8,581 nucleotides of DNA, from assembly GCA_964464385.1 (NCBI GenBank), contig CAYXFZ010000092.1, positions 1-8,581 of the forward strand, read 5' to 3'. This document shows, piece after piece, positions 1 through 6,909 of this stretch (position 1 is the stretch's first letter; every line of letters begins with the position of its first letter). A program made the position numbers and the translations under genes. This stretch comes from CAYXFZ01 sp964464385 (lineage in GTDB: Bacteria; Planctomycetota; UBA1135). The notes under the pieces are model-generated. The model did no database searches. It was not told where the DNA came from and saw only the letters and a list, made by a program, of their open reading frames with translations.

Positions 1-989
1 AAGAGGTCGGACGCTTGTCCGGTTATGAAAATATTGACCCTCGGCCATTGGAAAGGCACTCGGAATTCCATCTTCCGGAAGCATCTTGGGTGTTGCAGCG
101 GCTGTTGGGCCGACGTTTGGCGGGTGCGTGGCGGGGATACGAAACCGAGTCTTATTCCTTCCTTCATTCCGCTTGGGCCACTCGCTTGAGCCTGGAAGAG
201 GATGATTTTCTGCACCTTTGCAATCCTGTTCAAGATGAAGTGCATCTCATCCGTCGTGATCCGATCCCCAGTCTCCTGGATCAAGCTGCCGCCAACCTTC
301 GAGAACACGCCACGGGTTGCCTCTTTGAATTCGCCAAGGGATACGAACCTGACGGCGAAACTCCGCAGGAAAGGAGTTGGTTGGGAGTCGTGATGTGGGG
401 CGAGGAAGCGCGGGTCGATGGTCCTGGCAGTTTCTTTGGCCGTGCTCGGAGTGTGGCGGAAGATTTATTCATCATGGCGGGTGTGAAAGCTGAACCAGAG
501 TCTGGGCGCGGCAGCTTCTCTTGGGCGCACCCAGTGCGCTCTCTTTCTTGGCAGGCTCAGGGTGTCTCGGTGGCCGTGTCTGGGTGTCCAGATCCTGGCC
601 TTTTGGCCGAGTTGGGCCTTCGAGATCGCGCCTGGGGTTTGCTCCTTGTGGATCTGGCGGCGGTGATTGGCCTCCATCCCTCCAGCCATGCATTTCAGGC
701 GCCACCCCGTTTTCCGGGCATCAAGGTGGACATCGCCCTGTCCTTGCCGCGCGAGTTGGCCTATGCCGAGGTGGAATCCGCCGTTCGTTTGGCTGGTGGA
801 AATCTGTTGGAATCTGTTCAACTCTTTGATCTTTTCGAGGGAGATCCTTTGCCCCCGACGCACCGAAGTTTGGGTTTTCGGGTTCTTCTCCGAACTGCCG
901 AGCGCACCTTGGAAGAAAAGGATGAGCGCCTCTTTTTGGATCGCGTTGGTGCCGCTGCCCTGGAGATGGGCGGACAGTTGCGCGCTTAG
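1..989 (+). CDS. pheT: Phenylalanine--tRNA ligase beta subunit, C-terminal part (5' end outside window)
   Basis: This is the beta chain of the alpha2-beta2 enzyme that charges tRNA-Phe in the cytoplasm. The frame is open from the first full codon (base 3), so about 328 C-terminal residues are present of a family usually near 800; the TTG at 15 is internal. The first residues, EVGRLSGYENI, match the end of the B5 domain. Next comes the synthetase-like core, with ETESYSFLHS, a NP...RRDPIPSLLDQAAAN stretch, LFEFAKGYEP and AHPVRS. The last ~95 residues form the FDX-ACB anticodon-binding domain: PPRFPGIKVDIALSLPREL, LLESVQLFDLFEGDPLP, an SLGFRVLLRTAERTL strand and the terminal GGQLR. The domain order and the stop just after the FDX-ACB domain indicate an intact 3' end. 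pheS would be expected upstream but is outside the window. The gene converges with the glycosyltransferase gene, 27 bp away. Identification is by motif recognition and is secure. Confidence 0.95.
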   Translation, partial: EVGRLSGYENIDPRPLERHSEFHLPEASWVLQRLLGRRLAGAWRGYETESYSFLHSAWATRLSLEEDDFLHLCNPVQDEVHLIRRDPIPSLLDQAAANLREHATGCLFEFAKGYEPDGETPQERSWLGVVMWGEEARVDGPGSFFGRARSVAEDLFIMAGVKAEPESGRGSFSWAHPVRSLSWQAQGVSVAVSGCPDPGLLAELGLRDRAWGLLLVDLAAVIGLHPSSHAFQAPPRFPGIKVDIALSLPRELAYAEVESAVRLAGGNLLESVQLFDLFEGDPLPPTHRSLGFRVLLRTAERTLEEKDERLFLDRVGAAALEMGGQLRA

Positions 990-1016
990 TTTTTGCCGCA
1001 GTTGGGTCCGGTTTTT

Positions 1017-2492
1017 CTACGGAGTCCAGGGGCGTACCCCGGGCGCGTGCCTGTTCAGAACCAAGGTGTTGCGAGGCCCTCGCCAAGCCACAAATACCTC
1101 ATCTTGTTCAGCGAGACGTTGTCCCAATCCAAGGGCCCTCTTGCCGTGCAAAACTAGAAAGGCAGGATCATCTTGGGCGAAGAATGCCAGGGCCGCTCGG
1201 CGCGCTTGTTCCGTGCCGACCGTGGCCGGGGCCAACCCGTGGCTGCGGGCAAAGTTCCAGGCTTTTGGCGGAGGACCGAAAGATTTCAGATTTGCTCGTT
1301 GTAGCCGAAAACTCAACCCATAAGACCAGCCATTCCATTGGCCGCCCGCCCAGGATTGGGCGCCCATCATCTGCAGGGTTTCGGCGAGAGGATCGTCTGA
1401 GCGCGTGTTCTCTGGATCCAAGTGCCAAACCACGGCAACCAAAATTACGGCAACCCAAGCGCTGGCCAACCACTGTCGGCCCTTTCTTCGGATCGGGGAA
1501 GACCAAACACTGGCCAACCAAAGGGCAAAACCGGGGACTGCAGGAGCCAAGTATCCGGGTTGTTTGCTGGCTGGAAGTGAAAACAGGAGCACCGGCAACA
1601 GGGCCCAGATCGCCATGAATCTTGTTGAACTTGAGGCCTTCGATCGGGGCCTGGCGAAGAATCCAAAAGCCCAAGGGAAACTGGCCAAGCAGGCCAGCGC
1701 CGGAAAAAACCACCAAGCTTGGTCACGCCCATGGGCGTTGCTCGTTACCCGATCCAGGAGTTCGCGTCCCAACCAAAAATCCATGAGGCCAGGTTGGATC
1801 CTGGCCGCTGCGAAATACCAGGGCAGGCCGAGGAGGAGCATGCAAGAAAGCAATCCCAACCAAAAGATTTTGCCAAGAGTGCGGATGCGGCCCTCGGCCC
1901 AAATTCCTGTGCAGACGACGAGGATCGGGATGATCCAACCCACCGGTCCCTTGATGAGGAAGGCGGCGCCGAGGGCGAATCCGGCGCGACAAGAACGGCC
2001 CCGAGAAGGCTCATGGCTCAGCCGGTGCAGATCCAAAATGGCAGCCGTGGTGAAAAAGGTGAGCAACATGTCCAGGGAGGCCAATTGCCCCAAGACCAAG
2101 AGCAAGGGAGAAGTCACCAAAAGCAAAGGAGAGGGGCCGTTTCTGCCCGATCTTCGCTCCACTGCCGCGAGCAGAAGCAGGGTGCCGAGAAAGGCCAAGA
2201 GGGCAGGAAGCCGGATCGCGAAGGGAGTTGGCCCGAGAAGGCTTACGGAAATGGCCATTGCCCAATAGGCCCCGGGTGGTTTGTCTGGATAAACAACCCC
2301 ACTCTGACGGGGAAGGAGCCAGTCCCCGCTGGCCACCATTTCTCTTGCCACCTCCCCGTAACGGCCCTCATCCGGCTCCGAAAGCGGACGAATCACAGCT
2401 GAACAGGTGGCCAGGATGAGAATGGCCAGAATCCAAGGGAAATCCTCGCGAAGGCCGCCAGGGAAAGAAGGGTTCTGTCGTCGCAAGGGCAA
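1017..2492 (-). CDS. ArnT-like membrane glycosyltransferase (GT39/GT83, PMT_2 type)
   Basis: This is a 491-residue polytopic inner-membrane GT-C enzyme. Relatives move a sugar from a polyprenyl-phosphate donor to lipid A, another glycan or protein on the periplasmic side; the substrate cannot be told here. Family marks are EPDEGRYGEVAREM at ~39-52 (first periplasmic loop, with the catalytic-type acidic pair), YPDKPPGAYW at 68-77, LASLDMLLTFF at 137-147, FLIKGPVGWIIP at 178-189, GLPWYFAA at ~222-229, FWLGRELLDRV at 239-249 and SLPASKQPGYLAPAVPGFAL at 305-324. Hydrophobic segments fill residues 18-355. The last ~135 residues form a soluble C-terminal domain, as in ArnT, and are poorly conserved. 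The start is uncertain. The first possible codon is TTG at 2492, a second TTG lies two codons on, and an in-frame stop at 2520-2522 rules out a longer protein. No ATG occurs before Met52, and no well-placed Shine-Dalgarno is seen. The family call is firm, the biological role is not. Confidence 0.88.
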   Translation of the reverse strand: MPLRRQNPSFPGGLREDFPWILAILILATCSAVIRPLSEPDEGRYGEVAREMVASGDWLLPRQSGVVYPDKPPGAYWAMAISVSLLGPTPFAIRLPALLAFLGTLLLLAAVERRSGRNGPSPLLLVTSPLLLVLGQLASLDMLLTFFTTAAILDLHRLSHEPSRGRSCRAGFALGAAFLIKGPVGWIIPILVVCTGIWAEGRIRTLGKIFWLGLLSCMLLLGLPWYFAAARIQPGLMDFWLGRELLDRVTSNAHGRDQAWWFFPALACLASFPWAFGFFARPRSKASSSTRFMAIWALLPVLLFSLPASKQPGYLAPAVPGFALWLASVWSSPIRRKGRQWLASAWVAVILVAVVWHLDPENTRSDDPLAETLQMMGAQSWAGGQWNGWSYGLSFRLQRANLKSFGPPPKAWNFARSHGLAPATVGTEQARRAALAFFAQDDPAFLVLHGKRALGLGQRLAEQDEVFVAWRGPRNTLVLNRHAPGVRPWTP

Positions 2493-2545
2493 GGGTAGTT
2501 TGGCGTCGCGTCCTCTGGCTTACCCTCCCTTCTCCACCACTTTTC
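2493..2545. promoter_or_regulatory. Divergent start region between glycosyltransferase and sugar-transferase genes
   Basis: These 53 bp separate two divergently read genes that both appear to begin with non-ATG codons (TTG leftward, GTG rightward), so any promoters must lie here or inside the neighbouring coding sequences. The rightward strand is a pyrimidine-rich tract over 2521-2544, without a purine-rich Shine-Dalgarno before the GTG. The leftward strand carries AGAGGA and GGGAGG, but too far from the TTG (about 18 bases or more) for usual spacing. I see no convincing -10/-35 or -24/-12 pair. The regulatory role is inferred only from gene orientation. Confidence 0.3.
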
Positions 2546-4048
2546 GTGTTCTGGCTGCGCCGTAATTTCGACAGCGTCTTCCTCGTCACCCAAGTCGTGG
2601 TGGACGGGGTGGCCCTAGTCCTGGCTTTCCTCCTGGCAATTCATTGGTTTGGAGAAATTCCGGGAGCGATCCCTGGCGGTGCGGCGCCCTCTCTGTCCCA
2701 ATTGGTGGCTCGGCATCTTCCGCTCGTGCTAGCTTCATTGCCGGCAACCCTGGTCTCCTTTTGGTTTTTTGGACTTTACCAATGGCAAAAGTCCATTCTC
2801 AATGTTGAGGAATACCGGGCCGCAATGCAAGGCGTTTTGCTGGCCTTCCTTTTGCTTTCAGCTTACCTCTTTCTTTTTCGAAATTTTGAGAGCAACTTGC
2901 AGGAGTGGTTCCCTGGGCAGGAATCAGAACCTTGGTTTTCCTTCGTCTTGAAGTTGACTCCGCCGCGGGGATCCGTGGCTTCCTGGCGTAAATCGGTGAT
3001 GTTGGCCATGTTCCTGTTCGCTTTCCTTTTGGTGGTTGTGGAGCGTTTGGTCATGTTTCGTTTTGCCGGCATGTTGCACGGAATGGGTTTGGGGAATATT
3101 CGCGTGGCCATTTGGGGAACCGGCCCCATGGCCCAGCGGGTGGAGCAAAAACTACGTCTCTTCCCTTTTTTGGGCTTTCATTTCGTGGGGTTTTTGGCGG
3201 ATGACCCTCGCCGGGCTGGGCGTCGCTTGCGAGAACAACAGGTGTTGTCGGTCGAAGATTTGCCAGGAGTCTTGAAAAAACATCGGATCGGTCGAGTCAT
3301 CGTTGCGATGCCAGAGTTGGAAGAACAAAAATTGGTGCGTACTTGCGAGAGCTTGGAGCAAGAAGGCGTGGACTATATGGTGGTTCCCCGCCTTTACCAT
3401 TTTTTCTCCCAGCGCTTTACTTTGGAATCGGTGGATACGGTTCCTTTATTGCGACCGGAATCCCGCCCTCTTCGTGTCCATTCTGCCATTGCCAAGCGGT
3501 GCTTGGATTTGATCGGGAGTCTGTTGTTATTGGTGATGTTCTCTCCTCTGTTTTTATTGCTCTCTTTGTTGTTGCGTTGGCATTCTGCTGGCCCTATATT
3601 TTTTTCCCAAGTGCGGGTTGGGATCCATGGTCGGACCTTTCGCATGTACAAGTTTCGAACGATGCACATGGCGTCCTGCGAAGATCGCCCGGCTCCGGAA
3701 TCTGACGAGGACCCAAGGGTGATTTCGGGCATTGGTTCTTTTTTGCGCCGTTCCTCCTTGGACGAAATGCCGCAACTCTGGAATGTCTTACTCGGACAAA
3801 TGTCCTTGGTTGGGCCGCGCCCCGAAATGCCATTCATTGCCGAAACGTATGGCCCCTTTGAGCGCCGTCGATTGGAAATGAAGCCAGGCTTGACCGGCCT
3901 CTGGCAGGTTTCAGAAGCTCGCCGTGCACCCATCCATGAAAACTTGGATTACGATCTCTATTACATTGAGAACCAATCCTTATTTTTAGATCTTGTGATT
4001 CTTCTCTTGACCTTGGTCGCAGTTCCCCGCAGTCGTGCCACCTTCTGA
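2546..4048 (+). CDS. Polyprenyl glycosylphosphotransferase (WbaP/WcaJ/EpsE-type sugar transferase)
   Basis: This 500-residue enzyme is expected to move a sugar-1-phosphate from a nucleotide sugar to undecaprenyl phosphate at the cytoplasmic face of the inner membrane, the first step of many exopolysaccharide, capsule and O-antigen pathways. Likely membrane helices lie at ~11-34, 54-77, 95-112 and 150-170. A Rossmann-like middle domain (NIRVAIWGTGPMAQ at 184-197) follows, then a membrane helix at ~322-344. The C-terminal catalytic domain (~315-500) has KRCLDLIGS, SQVRVGIHGRTFRMYKFRTM, GSFLRRSSLDEMPQLWNVL with the Asp406-Glu407 dyad, MSLVGPRPE, PGLTGLWQVS and DYDLYYIEN. All key residues are present, so the enzyme looks active. 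The transferred sugar cannot be told. A polar stretch between helices 3 and 4 (~113-149) seems longer than usual. The GTG at 2546 fits the expected N-terminus, though no clear Shine-Dalgarno precedes it. Its end overlaps the downstream DUF5658-like gene by 14 bp. Confidence 0.93.
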   Translation: MFWLRRNFDSVFLVTQVVVDGVALVLAFLLAIHWFGEIPGAIPGGAAPSLSQLVARHLPLVLASLPATLVSFWFFGLYQWQKSILNVEEYRAAMQGVLLAFLLLSAYLFLFRNFESNLQEWFPGQESEPWFSFVLKLTPPRGSVASWRKSVMLAMFLFAFLLVVVERLVMFRFAGMLHGMGLGNIRVAIWGTGPMAQRVEQKLRLFPFLGFHFVGFLADDPRRAGRRLREQQVLSVEDLPGVLKKHRIGRVIVAMPELEEQKLVRTCESLEQEGVDYMVVPRLYHFFSQRFTLESVDTVPLLRPESRPLRVHSAIAKRCLDLIGSLLLLVMFSPLFLLLSLLLRWHSAGPIFFSQVRVGIHGRTFRMYKFRTMHMASCEDRPAPESDEDPRVISGIGSFLRRSSLDEMPQLWNVLLGQMSLVGPRPEMPFIAETYGPFERRRLEMKPGLTGLWQVSEARRAPIHENLDYDLYYIENQSLFLDLVILLLTLVAVPRSRATF

Positions 4049-4493
4049 GCACCGTTCTCGAGGCCTGGATCGTCGGCACCAGCCCACGCCCTTTCTGTCT
4101 ATCTGGTCATTTCTAGGTGGGCGGCGGCATAAATCTCGGCGTGGCGAAGAAGCGGTCAACCAGTATGTGGACCTTTACTCTATGCGCACCTGGATGGCGT
4201 TGAGCTTGTTTTTGGCCCTGAATCTCTTGGACAGTTCCTTTACCTTGAACTTCCTGCAAAGGGGCGGAGAAGAGGGAAACCCTCTTGCTTTGGCTTTGTT
4301 GGAGCAAGGGGTTGGCGTTTTCTTGTTGGTGAAGTCCTTGGGGATTGGCCTTGCTGCTTCCCTTTTTTGCGTTCTAAAAAATTTCCGTAACGGTCGCATT
4401 GGCGTGCTCCTCGGGCTGGTTCTTTACCAACTCCTCCTGCTCTATCATTTATCTCTGTACTTCAATTTTTGGCCGGGCTCGGTTCAGCCTTGA
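4035..4493 (+). CDS. Small membrane protein, DUF5658-like
   Basis: This is a protein of up to 152 residues with an Arg-rich N-terminal cytoplasmic tail (RRHQ near 13-16, GGRRHKSRR near 28-36) and three likely membrane helices at ~52-72, 93-114 and 121-142. The first helix contains LNLLDSSFT (62-70), followed by the loop EEGNPLALALL (79-89) and a Lys in helix 2 (K100). This LN-x-x-D, E-x-NP-L and K pattern is what I recall of DUF5658 proteins, whose function is unknown. The longest start is GTG at 4035, which overlaps the upstream sugar-transferase gene by 14 bp in another frame; an internal start such as Met50 would lose the Arg-rich tail that belongs to the family pattern. The overlap implies co-transcription and possibly translational coupling, so a role linked to the envelope glycan is plausible but unproven. 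The 3' end overlaps the convergent kinase-like gene by 10 bp. Confidence 0.75.
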   Translation: MPPSEHRSRGLDRRHQPTPFLSIWSFLGGRRHKSRRGEEAVNQYVDLYSMRTWMALSLFLALNLLDSSFTLNFLQRGGEEGNPLALALLEQGVGVFLLVKSLGIGLAASLFCVLKNFRNGRIGVLLGLVLYQLLLLYHLSLYFNFWPGSVQP

Positions 4494-5458
4494 TCCGTTG
4501 GGCGGGGAAAAGATAGCCCGACCCGATGAGGGGCCTCCAGATCTCCCAGGACGCGTGCGTGCAATTGTTTTGCTAGGAGTACCAAGAGGGTGGCCAAGAA
4601 GGGGGGCGGAGTCTCCGTGCTGGACTCCTGTTCGCCTGAAATTTGCCAACCCACTTCCCAGTGATCCTCCCCGACTTCCAAGAACAATTCCGGTTCCCCT
4701 TCCGGACCAAATCGGGAGAGGAGAAGGAGGGCGGAGAAAAGGGCGGGGGTCAAGATCCTGAGGTCCGTTTCTACTTCGCCTTTCGCGACGGATCCTTTTT
4801 GAACGATTCGGCCCACTTGTTCGGCCTGTTCGAGAAGGTGCTGAGCCAGTTCTTCCGTTTGACAAAGCGAAGGTTGTGGGCGCGGGGCCTGACTGGCAAA
4901 GAAGATGGCTTGGAGGAGATATTCCGACTCTTTCGCTGCCTGGAGAGCGGGCGGAACCAAATCCTCCATGGTGGTGGAATCGGGTTGGGCTAGCAGTTGC
5001 AGGTAGCCGGAAATGCTGGCCAAGGGGTCGCGAAGGCCTTCAACCAAACCCGCCCAGAAGGGCGGGCCGAGGGAAGAGGAGGTGGAGTCCAGGGTGCCAG
5101 CGCACAAATTTGCCAAACTCATGCGGGCGGCTTCCTCGGTGAAGGGGATGGCTAGGGTCCGAACCGAGGGTCGCCAGGCCAGGGCCTCGATCCCGGCTAG
5201 ACCCCGGTCGCCGACCACCAGAAGCACTTGCATTTTTGGGTGGTGTTCCAGAAGTTGATCCAAGAGGATGAGTTCCGCCAGTTCCAGGCCGTTGGTCTCC
5301 ACCAGAAGACCCCGCGCTGCCTTCCATGGAGTGGAAAAGCCGGAATCTCTGGGACGGTGGCAAATCCAAGAACAGTCCGGTCCCCGTTGAGACCACTCAG
5401 CTGGTGCTTCCGACCGAGAGGAAACCAACAACAAGGGCAGGGGGGGAGGCTTCGTCAT
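4484..5458 (-). CDS. Degenerate receiver/histidine-kinase-like protein, probably catalytically dead
   Basis: This 324-residue soluble protein, without membrane helices, has the outline of a receiver domain joined to a histidine-kinase core, with the catalytic residues missing. Residues ~7-115 look like a pseudo-receiver: LLLVSS, then GLLVET with Glu54 where the phosphoacceptor Asp would be, MQVLLVVGD, and AIPF where a KPF-type motif with conserved Lys is expected. Residues ~134-190 resemble a dimerisation/H-box helix pair: LVEGLRDPLASISGYLQLL aligns with the usual HELRxPLxxIxGxxQLL, but Glu140 replaces the His. Residues ~200-320 suggest a GHKL fold (PALFSALLLLSRFG; LATLLVLLAKQLHARVLGDL; VGLSFPRP), yet the N-box Asn and the DxGxG and GxGLG glycine boxes are absent. 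It may act as a scaffold or binding partner rather than a kinase. It lies 27 bp after gmhB on the same strand. The fold assignment is inferred from sequence pattern only; the open reading frame itself is clear. Confidence 0.7.
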   Translation of the reverse strand: MTKPPPLPLLLVSSRSEAPAEWSQRGPDCSWICHRPRDSGFSTPWKAARGLLVETNGLELAELILLDQLLEHHPKMQVLLVVGDRGLAGIEALAWRPSVRTLAIPFTEEAARMSLANLCAGTLDSTSSSLGPPFWAGLVEGLRDPLASISGYLQLLAQPDSTTMEDLVPPALQAAKESEYLLQAIFFASQAPRPQPSLCQTEELAQHLLEQAEQVGRIVQKGSVAKGEVETDLRILTPALFSALLLLSRFGPEGEPELFLEVGEDHWEVGWQISGEQESSTETPPPFLATLLVLLAKQLHARVLGDLEAPHRVGLSFPRPTDQG

Positions 5459-5485
5459 CGGAAGAAAACAGCCTACTTCCTGGGT
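5459..5485 (-). other. gmhB/kinase-like gene junction with small inverted repeat
   Basis: The 27-bp spacer contains GGAAG at 5460-5464 and CTTCC at 5476-5480 on the + strand, a possible 5-bp stem with an 11-base loop. The only Shine-Dalgarno-like hexamer on the coding strand (AGGAAG, 5476-5481) sits inside this repeat, about 17 bases from the ATG, which is farther than usual. The spacer is in frame with both genes: only the TAG at 5486-5488 separates them, and there is no other stop before the ATG at 5458. The repeat is short and could be chance. Confidence 0.25.
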
Positions 5486-6088
5486 CTAACAGGAAGTTGC
5501 CTTTTCGGTGCATTGCCGCAAAATCCAAGATGTTGCCTCTCCAAGGTGGGCGCAGGCGAGATCTGGCTCTTGGCCCAATTCTGCGAAACGTTGCCGGCTC
5601 CGGGCGCCCTTGCCAGTGCCTACGAGGACCGTGCGCAGATCCAGGGCAGCGAATGCTTGCAAGTCTCGGACATCATCCCCAACACCCACGCTTCGTGTGA
5701 AATCGATGTCGAAATCTTCGGCGGCGCGATGAAGAAGCCCTGGAAGAGGTTTGCGGCATTGGCAACGGCGGCGTTCCGGCGGGGTCCCCACGTGGTTGTG
5801 ATGGGGGCAGTGATACCAAGCATCCACTTGGGCGAAATAGGGCGCTAGGAGATCCTGAATGCGTTGTTGGATGGCAACAAGGTGGCCTTCGTCCAAGAGG
5901 CCCCGAGCAATGCCGGATTGATTGGAAACGACCAAAAGCAGAATGCCAGCTTTGCGTAGGGTGGCTAAGGATTCTCCGACCCCGGGCAAAAGTCGCACTC
6001 GCGAGGGATCGGATAGGTAAGGATCCTCGGCAATGAGGGTCCCATCTCGATCCAAGAAAACCGCAGCTTTGCCAACCATGAAGCCCAT
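5486..6088 (-). CDS. gmhB: D,D-heptose 1,7-bisphosphate 7-phosphatase (GmhB-type HAD)
   Basis: This is a cytoplasmic HAD-family phosphatase that removes the C7 phosphate of D-glycero-D-manno-heptose 1,7-bisphosphate, a step toward the ADP- or GDP-heptose used in LPS core or other surface glycans. The 200-residue length fits. Motif I is FLDRDGTL, with nucleophile Asp13 and Asp15. Motif II is VVSNQSGIARG (53-63). The zinc loop has Cys94-Pro-His96 and Cys109-x-Cys111, followed by the motif III lysine in CRKP (Lys113). Motif IV is VGVGDDVRDLQAF, with Asp138/Asp139. These are all the residues expected of GmhB, so it should be active. The anomer specificity (alpha or beta) cannot be told. A histidinol-phosphate phosphatase role is possible for this subfamily but less likely without his genes nearby. 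The start may be ATG at 6088 or, three codons later, ATG at 6079; neither has a strong Shine-Dalgarno. No other heptose gene (gmhA, hldE, hldD) lies in the window. Confidence 0.9.
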   Translation of the reverse strand: MGFMVGKAAVFLDRDGTLIAEDPYLSDPSRVRLLPGVGESLATLRKAGILLLVVSNQSGIARGLLDEGHLVAIQQRIQDLLAPYFAQVDAWYHCPHHNHVGTPPERRRCQCRKPLPGLLHRAAEDFDIDFTRSVGVGDDVRDLQAFAALDLRTVLVGTGKGARSRQRFAELGQEPDLACAHLGEATSWILRQCTEKATSC

Positions 6089-6138
6089 TCTAGGCCATTC
6101 GGTTTGGGGGGAAGAGGGCAGGCATCTAGGATGGAAGC
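6089..6138. promoter_or_regulatory. Divergent start region between gmhB and LOG-family gene
   Basis: This 50-bp gap must serve the starts of two genes read in opposite directions. For the rightward gene a weak pair, TTGGGG (6104-6109) and TAGGAT (6127-6132), has 17-bp spacing, but it matches the sigma-70 consensus at only about half the positions and the -10 would end only six bases before the ATG. The same AGGATGGA stretch could instead serve as the ribosome-binding site. Nothing recognisable is seen for gmhB. Confidence 0.25.
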
Positions 6139-6909
6139 ATGCGCAAGCACCACCGTCGTTTCCACGATCAAGAACTCTCTTCGAGTGATCCTGGGGATCC
6201 TTGGATGGTCTTTCGCATTCTCGGGGAGTTCGTAGAGGGATTTGATGCCATGCGAGACTTGGGGCCGGCGATTTCCATCTTTGGTTCGGCTCGTACCAAA
6301 CCCAAGGATCTTTGGTACCAGAGGGCCGAGGAGACCGCTTTTCAAATCGCCAACCGGGGTTACTCCGTCATTACAGGTGGTGGACCCGGAATGATGGAGG
6401 CTGCCAACAAAGGGGCGCGTCGCGGTGGCGGTCTGTCGGTGGGTTTGAACATTGTCTTGCCCATGGAGCAAAACCCAAATTCCTACCAAGATGTCAGTTT
6501 GGAATTTCGCTACTTTTTCGTGCGCAAGGTCATGTTCGCTCGATATGCCATGGGCTATGTGGTCATGCCGGGTGGGTTCGGCACGATGGATGAGTTTTTC
6601 GAGGCCCTGACTTTGATTCAAACCGCCAAGATGGCCGATTTTCCCATGGTGTTGATGGGGAGAGATTATTGGGGCGGCTTAGTTCGTTGGATCAAGCGCA
6701 CGATGGTTTCTGAGGGGACCGTTGATGCTGCCGACTTGGACCTTTTTTATCTGACGGATGATCCCGTGGAGGCCGCCACAGTCATTCAGCGTGCTTTGGA
6801 AGAAGGGTCCAAAATCAATCCTCGTTGGCGTCGGCAGTTGGCTCAAGCCAGCAAACAAGCGGCTCGATTGCATGCCGGTCGCCGGGTTGCCCGTAAGAAA
6901 AAGTCCTAA
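6139..6909 (+). CDS. LOG-family protein (TIGR00730-like nucleotide 5'-monophosphate phosphoribohydrolase)
   Basis: This 256-residue cytoplasmic Rossmann-fold enzyme belongs to the family once annotated as lysine decarboxylase. Characterised members cleave cytokinin riboside 5'-monophosphates, AMP or related nucleotides to base plus ribose 5-phosphate. Visible motifs are ISIFGSAR (45-52), VITGGGPGMMEAANKGA (77-93), FFVRKVMFARYA (126-137) with the conserved Arg-Lys, and the signature PGGFGTMDE (144-152), which holds the active-site Glu. The N-terminal segment DPWMVFRILGEFVEGF (20-35) is typical of the longer bacterial subgroup. The C-terminal ~27 residues (from RWRRQ) are strongly basic and end in RKKKS; this tail is not part of the catalytic fold and might bind nucleic acid or be disordered. 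The ATG at 6139 is preceded by GGA/GGAAG-like bases. The true bacterial substrate is unknown. The gene converges on efp with an 11-bp gap. Confidence 0.9.
   Translation: MRKHHRRFHDQELSSSDPGDPWMVFRILGEFVEGFDAMRDLGPAISIFGSARTKPKDLWYQRAEETAFQIANRGYSVITGGGPGMMEAANKGARRGGGLSVGLNIVLPMEQNPNSYQDVSLEFRYFFVRKVMFARYAMGYVVMPGGFGTMDEFFEALTLIQTAKMADFPMVLMGRDYWGGLVRWIKRTMVSEGTVDAADLDLFYLTDDPVEAATVIQRALEEGSKINPRWRRQLAQASKQAARLHAGRRVARKKKS

Noticed and set aside
971..1016. Possible terminator after pheT: CGGAC (971-975) and GTCCG (1006-1010) followed by GTTTTT
   Set aside because: The stem is only five base pairs with a ~30-base loop, and no stable inner stem was found; the T-run alone is not enough.
667..1323. 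Plus-strand 218-residue open frame spanning the pheT end and the 3' part of the glycosyltransferase gene
   Set aside because: It crosses two real genes, has a low-complexity basic composition and shows no recognisable domain.
1405..2402. Long plus-strand open frames (287 and 227 residues) opposite the glycosyltransferase gene
   Set aside because: Their translations are rich in Arg, Lys, Pro, Gln and Ser with no family resemblance, while the minus strand encodes clear GT39/GT83 motifs throughout. They are shadow frames caused by GC-rich codon use.
4470..4500. GGCT/AGCC small stem at the overlap of the DUF5658-like and kinase-like genes
   Set aside because: It has only four base pairs and no T-run on either strand, so no terminator is claimed.
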